A stretch of DNA of 64,000 bases from Cacajao melanocephalus (GCA_963573385.1 CAUYLG010075721.1:1-64000); one strand, 5' to 3'; counted from the first letter of the stretch, positions 43,115 to 58,849 are shown. The notes: generated from the letters alone by a model not told the origin. Program-made: numbers and translations.

Positions 43115-43425
43115 TGTGAGCAAGAGTGGGTGAATGAGTGGGAGCACCAGTTAATGAGTGAGTGTAGGGGGGAATTAATGAGTAGGTGAATTAGGAGCGA
43201 GTGAATTAGAGACAGGGTGAATTAATGAGTAAGCTAAGTGAATGCATGAATTGAGTGAGTGAATGAACAAATGAGAGGGTAAATTACTAAGTGAATGAGC
43301 GAATGGATGGGTGAATGAATGAGTGAATGAACGAGTGAATGAGCAAATGGGTAGGTGAATTAATGAGTGGGTGAATTAATGAGTGAATAAACGAATGTAT
43401 GGGTGAATTAATGAGTTAGCAAATC
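43115..43425 (+). repeat. Degenerate (GAATGAGT)n minisatellite
   Basis: About 300 bp of gtgaatgagtgaat variants with gtgaattaatgagt-type 12-mers, 1.5 kb above the P1 start. Confidence 0.92.
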
Positions 43426-43619
43426 GGAAGTCAGGGCATGCGTTTGATGGGTATGAGGAGGCATCCTCTCCACATTCTTCCCACTGCTGGAAGCCCTTTC
43501 TCTGCCCTGCTTGGCTTTATTCTCCCGACTTGATTTGACCTCTGAAGCTGAGATGATATGGGGGGGGTGCTGTTTCCTGCAGGGAAAGGGAAGAGGAAGC
43601 AACTGTTCTGGAGGAGAAG

Positions 43620-43760
43620 AGAGACTAGATTTGGTGCCAGGAGACCTGGGTTTAGGAACCAGTTCAGTCACTATTCCAATAGATTTATTTACATCTATGT
43701 CTTCTCAGGGCCTCAATTTCTCCCTCTGTAAAATGGAAAGATGATCCTGGGTTAGTTTTC
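43620..43760 (+). repeat. MIR SINE
   Basis: gagacctgggtttaggaacc then cctcaatttctccctctgta. Confidence 0.78.
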
Positions 43761-44133
43761 TATTGGCCAGGAGAAGACTTTGAGGGAGGGAGCAAGAGGC
43801 AGCCCCCAACAACCCACACTTGATAAATACTGGTGAGTATTTGATAAATACTGGTGGGTTTCTCCCACGCCTACCTCGGGAATATCTGATCTGGCTCCAC
43901 CGGCCTTGGGGGCAGTGCAGAGGTGGGCAGAAAGGGAAGATCTGACTAAGGGATGAACAGAGAAGAGAAGTGGAGGGCAGCTCTGGGAGGAGCCTCCAGG
44001 AGCTGACCCCAGGTCCCTGCCACTGCCTGGCATCTATGGCAGGCCACAGGCACAGCTACTGCCCACACAACCCAGTAATATATGGCCTCATCCACTCTGA
44101 GGCACACTTCCACATTGCTGAAAGAGGAATGTG

Positions 44134-44430
44134 AGGCTGGGCGAAGTGGCTCATGCCTATAATATCAGCAGTTTGGGAGGCCGAGGTAGGCGGATCACCT
44201 GAGGTCGGGAGTTCGAAATCAGCCTGACCAACATGGAGAAACTCCATCTCTACTAAAAATACAAAATTAGGCGTGGTGACGCATGCCTGTAATCCCAGTG
44301 ACTCAGGAGGCTGAGGCAAGAGAATCACTTGAACCTGGGAGGCAGAGGTTGCGGCAAGCCGAGATGGCGCCACTGCATTCCAGCCTGGGCAACAAGAGCA
44401 AAACTTTGTCTCAACAACAACAACAACAAA
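44134..44430 (+). repeat. Alu, sense, (CAA)n tail
   Basis: First Alu upstream of P1; tail caacaacaacaacaacaaaa. Confidence 0.92.
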
Positions 44431-44529
44431 AGGTGGAGGAATGTGATCAATGGCATGTCAGAATTTCATTGGCAACAAAAATAACAATGCGTTTTTCTAT
44501 AGATGATATCTTAGAATCAATCAGATAAG

Positions 44530-44870
44530 GTCTAGAATCAACACCATGCCACAGCCTTGACCCATTATGCACAAGAACTACTAGGTAGACAGCCTGCAAA
44601 TGATGAGCTACTAGCTACACGAACCACGACAGACCTGACTTACCAAATGCACAACCTGCATGACTGCCTAGGAGGCATGTTCTAGATTCACATCCCACCA
44701 CATTGTAACCTACCCCATAAGTAAATCTATCCACTCATTACGGAAATTGCATAACCTCTTACATACATGATTCATTCCACCCTTAGTCAACGCCAAACAG
44801 TATGTTCTAGATACACATTCCTCATATAAACGATGCTCCACCTATAAGATCTACTGGCTCTGTGACCTCA
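44530..44870 (+). repeat. Possible degenerate tandem triplication
   Basis: tctagaatcaacacc (44532), tctagattcacatcc (44681) and tctagatacacattc (44806) recur at 149 and 125 bp. The last two copies also share a ct-accYcataag-atctaYY block downstream. Weak. Confidence 0.35.
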
Positions 44871-46015
<1,145 letters not shown>

Positions 46016-46334
46016 TCATTCTCTTCCTCCAAGGGAATTTTTTTTACCTAATGGAGAAAAAGAAATCAACTTCATAACGCCCTCCAGTGAGGAACCACAT
46101 GATCCCCACAATGCTTAGATACTTTCATATGAGCACGTAATAAATACAGCAAGTCACAGAGCAAATGTCACAGTATTGGTTTGGTTTTTATTTCTATGCT
46201 TATAAAAAAAATAAGCTTCTTTCTGTGGACTGAATGGATGTGAGCCTGTGGGTGTTGGTCTCTGGTCCTGTATACAATGACTGTCTATATTCCAAGCCCA
46301 GGGCCAGCGGTCTACACAAAGCAAGTTACTATTT

Positions 46335-46640
46335 CGAAGCCTTGGTTACTCTTTCTGTAAAATGGGTCTAACTTGTAGTTTATTGTGAAGATGATTAAAT
46401 GATGGAGTGAAGAAGGTTCTTAGCCCCCCTTCCTCCTGACCTCTCTTTAGGGGAAAAAAACCACAGACATCGAAGTCAGATAGACCTGGGTTAAAATCCA
46501 GGCAGGTCCATGTACCAAACTCTGTGACCTCAACTCCTACCTTTCTCAGCTTCAGTTTCAGCATCAGAAAAACTGGGTTGATACCTTCTTTGTAGGGATG
46601 GTTCAAGCATTAAACAACCGAGTGTAGGCGCACAGTACAA
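46335..46640 (+). repeat. Two MIR-like relics in tandem
   Basis: ctttctgtaaaatgggtcta in the first; gacctgggttaaaatccagg and ttcagtttcagcatcagaaa in the second. Confidence 0.65.
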
Positions 46641-47080
46641 CAGGAGCAGTTACTATCCTTTGGTCATTGACTCCATGACACACTGGCCACATAATCAGTC
46701 GGAATCAGGACCCCTGCTTAGGACAGCTCCAGGTACCGCATGCCCAGCCATGAGCAAGCTCTGGCCTCAGTGCCATCGATTTAGCAGCCGTTCTTTACCT
46801 CTGCTCACCTGCAGCTCAAGAGACAGCAGATCCTGGGAGATAGCAAAGGATCACCGAGAGATCCAACTGAGGTGGAAAGGAGGGATGGCCCTGGGCAGCC
46901 TGCAGTCAGGGAGGCAGGAGCAGAGAGCTCGTGCCTCTGCTGTGGACAGTGGTAAGGGCACTGCCGCTATGAACCACACTGTTTCTCGTTTACATTTTAA
47001 TAAGGTCTAATATTTACAGAGAAATTTTGTGCTAGCCCTGGTGCTAAAAACCTTCTACTCTTCTATTATCTGCTCATTGA

Positions 47081-47520
<440 letters not shown>

Positions 47521-48479
47521 CCTGCCTCCAGAGCTTGAGGGCTTCATCCCTCTATGCACTACTTGGATCATGACTCCTGGAATCCCAGAAAGGACTTCAG
47601 AATTCTAAGGCACTGGGGCTGGCGGCTTCACTGCCTTGGTCTTACAGTGGAACTCGGGGACCTGAGAAGTAAAGCACTTTGTCCCTGGGCACAGGCAGGG
47701 CAGGTGCAGGGGCATCCTCCACACACCTGGTCTCCCCAGGGCTGCCCGGCACCTTCGCTTTCCCTGGGTGCTCACCACGCCACTGTCTCCTGTCTTGTCT
47801 TCCCCACCCGCCACTCCGGGAGCGGTGTAGGGAAAACTGGGACTTATCAAGACAAAGAACAAAAGTCGTGGAGGAAAGAAGCCAAGAGCCATCTCCACTG
47901 TGGGGTAGGGCCCTTCAGTTTCGCCCCTTTGAAATTTCAAATTCCAGTTTGTGGACAAAGTCCTAACTATCTCACAATATAGGTCCCCAACCACTGACCA
48001 AACTCCAGTCCAGGCAGCCACCTGGCCCGAGGCTGGCCTAGCCTTGCTGCTTCCTTTAGCGGCTTCCAGGGTCCAGGAACAGGGGGTCTGGGCCACCTAG
48101 GGGCTCTGTCACAGCCAGAGGCACCCCCGTCTCCCATCTGAGAGGACAGCCCTCTTCCTGGAGCTAGGATCTGGCGCTTGCTGATACCAACGGCAGATAC
48201 CAGGTAGGTCCCTTCCCTTTCTCTTCCCTGAGCTCCTAAAATGCTGCTCATACCACCCTCTGCACCTTGGGCGCAGGCCACTGTGGCTTAATCAAATCAG
48301 GCACCCACCAAACTTCAAGACCGGAAGGGATGCCTCGGCTATCCCACCCATTTTGTGGACAGAAACACTGAGGCCATCAGGGGAATGGTAGCTGGCCACA
48401 GACTGAACCACAGACTTGGGGCCCAGACCTGGGGCCGCTCACGGAGCCTCAGAGGGTGAAAGGGACTTGCTGAAAGCCA

Positions 48480-49060
48480 CGCAGTGGTAGTGGGGTGAGC
48501 TTCATCTTAACAATGAGCCCTTTCTGCTTCATCAAAACCCTCAGGAACCCTGGTAGCACCTCCTACCGACCGTGAGTGGCATTGTGTTTGTTCACCCGAT
48601 GACGGATGGCCACTGGGTTGCTACAGGAGTATTTCCAAGAGGAAGATGAGGGACCTCAGGGCTGAAGGCCAGTGGGTTTGGAAGGAAGCAACATTCATGT
48701 GGTTAACTGATAACTGGGCCCCATCCCTGGGCCTCGACTGGCCTCCTTCCTCCCTCCCTCTCCTCAAGCCTGATTAAGACCAACTTACCCAGCTGCTAAT
48801 CATTGCTGAGCCTGTTGATTTTGCCTTAAAAAATTAACTGGGCATGAGTTTGCGGTTTTGCTCACCCCTAACCCTGAAAAGGCCTGGGTGGGCAGGAGGC
48901 CTCCAGGGTTATGCAAGAGGCCGCTGGCCTCCCAATGCATATCCCACGGCCGCCTCGGCTGCCCTCCACAGAGGAGGTTTTGCTCAAGAGTCAACAGTCT
49001 GCTTGTTCCCCGTGTGCTGGGTCCTGAGCAAATTTGCTCTGTTACCAAAGAGAGATAAAG
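48480..49060. promoter_or_regulatory. Candidate distal hepatic enhancer, about 7 kb above P1
   Basis: Repeat-free block with tgtttgttcaccc (FOXA-like, near 48587), ggttaactgataac (HNF1/GATA-like, near 48700), tgctaatcattg (near 48794), aaaaattaactggg (near 48831) and a perfect 14-bp palindrome gagcaaatttgctc (about 49026-49039). A liver enhancer 6-7 kb upstream of HNF4A P1 is reported in human and mouse; identity with this block is inferred from position and motifs. Confidence 0.5.
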
Positions 49061-49699
49061 GCAGCTGGGGGATAGCTTTCTAAACAGGGATGGGAAGCGG
49101 CGGCTTTGAGCTTGGGGTTCTAGAACTTTGCAGTGTCAGAGCCAGGAGAATCTTTGGGAGGTTGTGGGCTGGGCTTGTCAAGCCGCGTTCCAAGGCTCCC
49201 AGGAGCTATATAGTATGTATCCACAGATCCAGCTTCAACTGGCGACTCGCTTTTATATGTAATCTTCCTTAAGATCTTATCTGAGAGTTGGAAAACCACT
49301 GATGCAGCCTCATCCCCTTGTTGCACAGATCGGGAGATGGAGACCAGAGGGGGAAGTGACTTGTCCAAGGACAGAAAGTCACCTGGGTATTCTGGGGCTG
49401 CAGCCAGCATGGGAATGAATGGTGGGCTCTCTATGGACCTGAGCGATGTCTTGAAGGACACTGGTGAACAAGATGGCTCTGCAAATGCCTTGCCATGCCG
49501 TTCTCCCCTCCTCCCAGGGCTGGCTGGAAGCAGAGAGGTGCCTGAGAGCCACTGGAAGGCCCACGTCAGGGGAATCCACTTGGCTCTGTGTCCCATGGGC
49601 CCTGTGAGGATGTGACCAGCAGCCATGCGCTGCAAACCAGAGACTACATTATAATCCATCTCAGCCACGTCCTGTCTCTGGTGGCATCAGGCCCTGGAG

Positions 49700-49870
49700 A
49701 AAGACGCAGAGCACTGCCCTGACTCTCTCAACCTCTCCGAGCCTCAGTTTTTTCACCTGTAAATTGGGAATGATACTACTTAACTTCTAGGGTTGTCATG
49801 AGAATGCAATGGGGCAAAATATACACATTGATCATTATGGCTAATGGCTATGCAGCTGTTTCAGGGGCTT
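49700..49870 (+). repeat. MIR SINE
   Basis: gagcctcagttttttcacct then ggttgtcatgagaatgcaat. Confidence 0.85.
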
Positions 49871-49879
49871 TGCACCTGT

Positions 49880-50070
49880 TCCTTCCTTGATTCTCCCAGC
49901 CACTCTGGGAGGGAGGCAACGTTTTTACCATCATTTTACACACCAGAGGCACAGAGAGGTTGAGTCATATACCCATGCTCACACAGCTGAGGAGAAATAA
50001 GAAGTAGAATTGGAACAGTAGAATTGGGCAGTCTGGCTCTAGAGTCTGTGCTCCTAACTCCAGGGCTACC
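49880..50070 (-). repeat. MIR-like relic, antisense
   Basis: catcattttacacaccagag, then acccatgctcacacagctga. Confidence 0.75.
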
Positions 50071-50922
50071 CTGCCCTTCCACGGTTGCCACATAGTAAGC
50101 ACCAGTGAGAGGTGCCCAGCAGAAGGGCATAGAGCAGGGCACTGTGGGAGATGCTGACTTAAAGGCTCCAGAGGGAGGGCAGAGAGTATGGTCTGGAGAA
50201 TGATCAGGAAGGAAGCCAGGAGGACTTGGGCCTGTGTGGGTGGGGCATCCCTGCAGGCTGCCCCCTGCCAGGTGGCTTGTGACATCTGGGCTGAGGGTGT
50301 TGTTGTCCTCCTGTTTATGTTCATCCCTCCTGTTTACGTTCCTGAATTTATCTGCAGAAGTGACCTTGGAAATTAGATGTGGCCTTCCCAGACCTTGCGG
50401 GGCCTGATGGTTGATGGTAGTAGCCCCTGCCTGACCCAGACTCTGGTTTGGGGAGTGAGGGAGGAACCCACGTCCCAGAAGCCACCCTCCGTCTCCCCAT
50501 ATTCTTGTTCTAAGGGGCCCCAGGGATTTTCCAGGTCACTAAGGTGAGGTGTTTTGAAGTCCTGAGGCTCAGGCCAGAGTCACTGCCCTGTACAGTTGTG
50601 CAGGTTGCTCACTGCACAAAGGTTCTCCAGTCAAGAGGGTGAGTAGGGGTGGAAATCCAGCCCTTGTTCCACTTGCCAAGCCAAGTACCCGTGGAGCTCT
50701 GCTGCCCAGAGTGGGATGCCTTTTTCTTATTTGCACAAGGGCTTCATGTGAGCTGCTGGGTGCCCTGCCCCAGCTCTGGTTCCAGCCACTGTGCGTCCTT
50801 GGGCAAGGTCATTTCCCTCCCTGGCCTTGGTTTCCCACTGGAGAATTTTTGTTGAATATAAAGCAGACTCAACCTTGAAGGTGAAACAGAATAATCTGAA
50901 ACTTTAAAAATATACAGATGTT
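50071..50922. other. Low-repeat intergenic or P2-intronic sequence
   Basis: No exon, RNA or repeat recognised over about 850 bp. Confidence 0.5.
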
Positions 50923-51041
50923 GACTGAACATGGTGCCTCACACCTATAATCCTAGCATTTTGGGAGGCTGAGATGGGAGGATTGCTTTGAGCCCAGGAG
51001 TTTGAGGCCAGCCTGGGCAACATAGTGAAACCCTGCGTCTA
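50923..51041 (+). repeat. Alu left-arm piece, sense, target of a second Alu
   Basis: ttgactgaacatggtgcctc to gtgaaaccctgcgtctattt. Confidence 0.85.
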
Positions 51042-51338
<297 letters not shown>

Positions 51339-51539
51339 TGTGTCTATTTTTAAAAAAGATATTTTAAATTAAAGACAGATACCCAGTTCTATCATAGACC
51401 AATGATCAAATCTTAGGATAGGGGTGGGGAGGCGCCAGGCATCTGTATTTTTGTGCACCCAATATCAAGACCCAGTATAGGAGGGCTTGAAATTTGAAGC
51501 TGGAAAGGCTTCGATGGCATCCAACTTCTACCATTTACT

Positions 51540-51690
51540 ATAACTTACTACTCAAAAGTGCAGCGAGGCTCAGTTTTCTCATCTGTTAAGTGGGAATGAT
51601 GATAGCTTCATCACAAAATCCAAATGCCAATTAAATGAGATAATGTTCAGACCGTGCTTGGCACCGTGTTCCCCAGGAAGGAAGCTCCTG
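51540..51690 (+). repeat. MIR-like relic
   Basis: ggctcagttttctcatctgt then aattaaatgagataatgttc. Confidence 0.78.
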
Positions 51691-51869
51691 GTTCTTGCTA
51701 CCAAGACTATTACTATTGTTATCGGCAATTTGACGTTGACAAAATAAAGGGCCTTTCTAAGGCCAAGGATTCAGTGACTTGAAGACAGGCCTTCTCTGTT
51801 CCTTTGAGTCAGTTTCTAGTACCTGGGTCTAACTCTTGTCTGCACACTTGTCATATTATTGAGGTATGT

Positions 51870-52205
51870 GTCATTATTATTATTTAATATCTTAATTTGT
51901 TGACATCTTTCCATTTAGTTTTGAATTGGTACTTCATTCACATGGTTCAGAATCAAAACATAAAAGGTGTAAATTTAGAAGTGTTGCTTTCAGCCCTGTC
52001 TTCTGTTCACCTGTTCTCCCCGACTTCCTCACTATGGGGGACCACATCCTTTACAGATGTATCGGCCAAGGTTTCTTTATACGGACCAAGCAGCACGTAA
52101 GATCATACATGAGTAGCCTCTGCCTCTTACACAGTTCTGTATCTTGTTTGTTTCATTTAGCATCACAACCTGGAGATTTTTCCATAGTAGCTGAGAGCAA
52201 TCTTT
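51870..52205 (+). repeat. Old LINE-like relic
   Basis: catggttcagaatcaaaaca and tagcatcacaacctggagat resemble a common old L1-derived segment; the family is uncertain. Confidence 0.4.
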
Positions 52206-52789
52206 GAGGAAGGAAGGGTTATTGTCTCCCATTACAGGTGAGGAAACTGACATCATTTTCCCAGTGAGCCAAAGCAGTGGTCTTAGAACCGCCTCTACCT
52301 GGCTCCAAAGCTGGTGTTTATGCCCATGCACTGATGTGGCCTTCCACAAAACCCAGCCTAGAGAACTTTGGGCATGCAGGCCTGGCCTTCTCAGGACAAG
52401 AGATGGAGGGGGAGGCTATCAGGGTCCTCACTGTGTCTGGACCGAGAAACCCCAAAGAGAGGATGAAGTGTGGAACGAAGAATGTCATAAGTCATCCAGA
52501 TAGGGACCTAAGAGAGGGTGTCCCCTGGATCAAACAGTGGGGACCTGGTGGCTGTGCCCGCCAGCACTAGAGAATGTGTCAGGAACTTTCTGCCAGCCTC
52601 AGGTCGTGCGGGTGGCAGGGGAAGTCAGAAGGAGGATGAGAGACAGGGAGGGAAGCATGGCCAACGAGACAGGCCCTGGGTGCAGGAGACAGAGGGGACC
52701 CCGTGCCTGGAGCTCAGGGAGGAGGATTTGAAGGCGGAAGTGGCAATGAGATTTTAACTGCTTGTTTTCTGCTCAGGGAACTTCAGGGT
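52206..52789. other. Unassigned sequence
   Basis: Overlapping short open frames on plus without domain features; no repeat recognised. Confidence 0.45.
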
Positions 52790-52905
52790 TCCCTCTGGAT
52801 TCTTGACCTGCTTTGGTTCACTGACTCACTGACTTTGGTCAAGTCATTTTCCCTCTCCATGCCTCAGTTTTCCCAGCTGCAAAATGGGAGAGATTAGAGA
52901 TCTGG
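52790..52905 (+). repeat. MIR-like relic
   Basis: catgcctcagttttcccagc after ggtcaagtcattttccctct. Confidence 0.72.
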
Positions 52906-53579
52906 CCTTTAAGCGGCCTTGGAGTATCCCTAAGACTCCACAGGGCTCCTCTCACCTTGTTGAGGGCGTCTGGATCCTCCTTCTTTGATCAGAACGTCAT
53001 TCACCCATCAGGGCCCTGGCCATTCCTGGGTTAGGGGATGAGCTTACAAATCCTCCACACTGCTCCCAGTCTGGAATCCTCCCCCTTGGTCCTGTGTCTC
53101 TCTCCTACCATCCCATCCTTCCAGGCAGATGTGGAGTCAGGACCATACCTGGTGGGTCCCGGGGGAAGCCCTGGCCCCAGTCCGACATCCTCCTCCTGGT
53201 GCTATGGGGTCCCGCACAGTGCACAACCTTTTCATCCTTGAGGGAGCTCCTGCTGCCCCCCTCCAGCACCCCAGACCCTGCAAGGGCTGCTGGGCAGAGT
53301 TAATCCCTTAATACTGGTCACAATGAGATTTCAGGGATGGTGGGAGGCGGTCTCCATGGAAACTGCGAACCTGTCCAGGACCCATGCAAGGAATTAGCCC
53401 CAGGGCTCTACAAGGGGCTCCTAGAGAGCCAACCCGAACAGGAATGGGAGACGCAGTGGTCTGGACTCCTGGGCCCTGCTCTGGCCCTCCTGTTGTCTCT
53501 CTGGAGGGCTTGAAAGAAAACCATAACTCTTGCACTGCTTCAGGATTCTGCTCAACTGGACAGAGCTGTATTCACAGAG

Positions 53580-53800
53580 AAAGCCCTATCACCTTTCTGA
53601 GCCTCAGTTTCTCCATCTCCCTCTTGGGGTTGTAGTCCTTCACACAGTGGCTTTTCTAGAAGAGTGCAGGCTTCAGAATCTGCCAGACCTGAGTTTGAAG
53701 CTCAGCTTTTCCCTCTAAGACTGTAAACGTAGGCAAAGCATTTCACTTCTCTGAGCCTCAGTTTCCTCATCTGTATGATGGACACAGTAACAGCAACATG
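53580..53800 (+). repeat. Two MIR cores in tandem
   Basis: gagcctcagtttctccatct (near 53600) and gagcctcagtttcctcatct (near 53755). Confidence 0.75.
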
Positions 53801-54639
53801 GCATCCCTCTTGTGCCTGGCTGGTGGGTGGTAACACCCAGTGAATGTGAGTCTCCTCCTCACCTCTTCCTGACCGTCCCGCCCACACTGCACATTCACCC
53901 TCCCCAGCCACCGGCAGCTTCCAGAACCCCATGATCTCAAGCAGAGAGCTGTCGCCCGTCTTTCTTTGCCTTCTCACCCTCCAAGTCCCATTTCAGTCAT
54001 CTTCCTCCAGGAAACAGAACTCCAGGCTCCTCCTCTGTCCCCCCACCCCACTCCCAAAGCTTTACATCATCATAGTTTAGTCAGATGGTAGTTAGACCGG
54101 TTGTCTGCCTCCTCCATTGGACTATGTCCCATCTACCATTGTATTCCCAGGACCCACTTGATATAAATAGGCTGGATGGGTAACTGAGTGAATGAAGGAA
54201 GGAACTCATCCATCAAAACATTCAACGTTTATTCAGCACCTTCCGCATGCATCGTTGTGGGTGCTGGAGATGCAGCAGTGAAGACCATGGGCAAAATACC
54301 CCCTCCCCAGAGGGTTGCAGATGAGCACATGAAAATACAGGATACCCAGTTAAATGTGAATTTAAGATACACGAGGAATATTTTGTTAATATGAGTGTGT
54401 CCCAAATAATGCATGGAACCTACTTATACTTTAAATGTGCTGTTCATCTCACACTCAGATGAAACTGGGCGTTCTGTGTTGCGGCGGGCAGCCCCACACC
54501 TTCCCTCATAGAGCTTGCATTTCGATGGAGAGGCGGGTTGCAGACAGAAGCAAGCAAATACATGAAAAGCGAAGTAAATTACAAACAGTAGTTAAGTGCA
54601 GTGAAGACGCACAGCATGATGTGATAGCACCTGGGGATG

Positions 54640-55300
54640 GGCAGGGGCGAGCCCCTGAGCTAGGGGCCTCCGCCTGCACAGAGAGGCCACTTTGCAAAAG
54701 TTCTTTGAGGATGTTAAAGGGTATGGTGGTGGCTGCTAAATTTGAGAGAAAGACTCTGAGGAAGGCAGGGGGCGCCCCTGAGGCGGGGGGCGGGGGGCGA
54801 CTGCTAAATCTCACTTGATAGAGTCCACAGTTTTGCAACTTGGATCTGGGCCTTCACAAACCTTCGCGAACCCGCAGCCCCACCCCTCGGTTCAGCCAAT
54901 GTCTTCTGCGGGGCTGGGAGCCAGGGGAAGAGGCCAAAGGAACTGTGCAGAGAAGCGTGGCCACCCGGGCCACAGCTGGGAGCCCTGACACCCTTTCCCG
55001 CCCACCTCGTCCCGCGGTTGCCCCAAGGCGCAGGGCAGGGCCAGCACCACGCTGGGCCGGCGGGCGTCCCGGAGGAGGCAGCCGAGACTCTCCGCAGTGC
55101 TGCGCTTTGCGCTCCCCGGGCTCCTCCTCGTGGCCAATGCGGGAACTGTTGTTCAGAAGTTTAGCCTTAGGGACTTCACCAGTCACAGCGGAGGCCGCAC
55201 TGCATCCCACCAATCACAGGCCCAGACGCACTACGTCTCTCCAAATCCAGAGGAAGCCTGCTCGGTTCGATCACCAATCGCAGCTCGCTGGGTTTACCAG
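54640..55300. promoter_or_regulatory. CpG-rich block with four CCAAT boxes
   Basis: Densest CpG run of the window outside young Alus (gccggcgggcgtcccgg, cgtcccgcggttgcc). ccaat lies at 54896, 55134, 55210 and 55274, three of them within 145 bp, as in NF-Y promoters or some LTRs. G-runs at 54781-54798. Open frames of 161 and 119 codons reflect GC bias. A promoter for an upstream or antisense RNA is possible; an old LTR is the alternative. Confidence 0.5.
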
Positions 55301-55539
55301 CACATGGCCACTGCAGCACTCATAACGCAAGATTTTAAAACCACTTCCTAGGCTGGCAGCTGCTGCCCTTCCTCCACCTACTGAACTTCTGTTCCCAGCA
55401 CCTTGTTCCAATGTACAGGGGCCTCTGAGGAAGGTCCCAGGCTTTGTGCTGCTTCCATGTGGAAGCAGATGTCAGCATGTAGGGGCATTTATAATGATAT
55501 TGCTATCATTAAATGTCATCCCCATTATAAAAATGAAGG

Positions 55540-55710
55540 TAGGTGGGGCGTGGTGGTGCGTGCCTATAATTTCAGCACTTCTGGAGGCCAAGGTGGGAGG
55601 ATCGCTGAAGCCCAGGAGTCAGAGGCTGCAGTGAGCCATGATCACACCACTGCACTCCAGTTTGGATGATAGAGTGAGACTCTGTCTTAATCAAAAAATA
55701 AAATTAAATT
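55540..55710 (+). repeat. Alu with large internal deletion, sense
   Basis: About 155 bp: left-arm start joined directly to the right-arm end (gcccaggagtcagaggctgc); tail caaaaaataaaattaaatt. Confidence 0.82.
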
Positions 55711-55859
55711 AATGTGTGGATATGGGAGTGTAGAAAAAGTATGACCTTTGTGACACACCTGGAGCCCGTATACTATCTTTGTGAAGTAGGGCGATTCACT
55801 TCCCCTTCCTCAGGCTCAAAAGAGAATAATGGTAATATCTACATGTCATATTCCCTCAC

Positions 55860-56830
<971 letters not shown>

Positions 56831-57009
56831 AAAGGTCTTTCAGGAGGAACTGATAGTGATGTAAACTTCAAGTGCTCAGTGCACAGCAGGTATTCAATGA
56901 AAAGGATTCTATGCTCATAGTAGAAATTTTGGAAACTAAAATAAAAATTGAAGATTTAAAAATCAAATATGCTCCAACACTTCGAAGGGTTCAAAACTCT
57001 TGATTGTTA

Positions 57010-57232
57010 ACCAGGGTTTCTTGACCTCGGCACTAATGAGATTTGGGCTAGAGAATTCTTTGTCCTGGGGACTGTCCCGTAGATCGTCCCTGAAAACATG
57101 TCTGGCCTCTGTCCACTAGATGCCAGCAGCACTTTCCCCTACCCGCAAGGTGTGACAACCAAAACTATCTCCACACATTGATAAATGTCCTTCGGGGATT
57201 GAAATTCTCTATACCGAGAACCACTGTGCTAG
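57010..57232 (+). mobile_element. Old DNA-transposon MITE, sense
   Basis: tttcttgacctcggcactaa, gcctctgtccactagatgcc and closing gagaaccactg; second copy of the element at 16705-16868. Confidence 0.72.
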
Positions 57233-57266
57233 GCCTCTACCCTTACAAGAAATTTTCTCTCAGTCA

Positions 57267-57684
<418 letters not shown>

Positions 57685-57729
57685 CTAGTCATCAGATGTT
57701 GTCTTTTTCTTTTTTAAAAAAATTTTTTA

Positions 57730-58159
<430 letters not shown>

Positions 58160-58693
58160 CCAAATGTTTAATGAGCTTCCAGGTATTTCTGATACAAGGC
58201 GCCCTCAGACTGCACTTTGAAAACTCCCCCAGGAGGCCTCCTGATCACCAAACCCTGTGTGAGGCTCCCTACTCACTGGGACCCTCTCCTTGAATTCCTC
58301 TCCTTTCCAATTACCCTTCCTCGGATATCTTTTCAAAGTAGAGATAGAACCAAACCCTAGCACACCCAAAGCCCAAATTGCCTCACCTCCCTTCAGGAAA
58401 TAGGCAAAAACAGATCACCGAGTTCAGCTGAAACCACTGAGGAACTGCCAGCATCCCTGCCTCCCCACCCGAAAAGAATCCTGAGTTGCAGCCTGGGAGA
58501 AGTGTCTGCTCATCAGAATAATGTTCTCAGACTGTGCTTTTTCTAGGGGATTATCACACTCCCTTTTCTGGGAACAAATGTTGGCCACTTGGCAGGGTGG
58601 GCCACTGCGGTCTAAGTGAGAAAAATTCAATGAGTCATGACTCAGCCTGTCTTTCTAGACCCACCTTTTAGGCTCCCTTACTTAAAGTCTATC

Positions 58694-58822
58694 TTTATTT
58701 ATTTTTTAAGATGGGGTTTCACTGTGATGGCCAGGCTGGTCTTGAACTCCTGACCTCAGTTGATCCACCCACCTCGGCCTCCCAAAGTGCTAGGATTACA
58801 GGCGTGAGCCACCACGCCCAGT
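58694..58822 (-). repeat. Alu left arm, antisense
   Basis: Single monomer ending ccaccacgcccagtc; flanked by cttaaagtctatct on both sides (58681 and 58824). Confidence 0.9.
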
Positions 58823-58849
58823 CACTTAAAGTCTATCTAAGGCTGTTCT

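Noticed and set aside
49120..49668. 182-codon minus-strand frame upstream of P1
   Set aside because: No recognisable domain and no exon boundaries; considered as a possible alternative first exon but unsupported.
54896..55278. Reading the four CCAAT boxes as a named endogenous retrovirus LTR
   Set aside because: No TG...CA ends, poly-A signal or family-specific sequence could be recognised, so only the motif cluster is reported.
54840..55325. 161-codon plus-strand frame in the CpG block
   Set aside because: GC-rich sequence suppresses stops; overlapping minus-strand frames are just as open and none has a domain.
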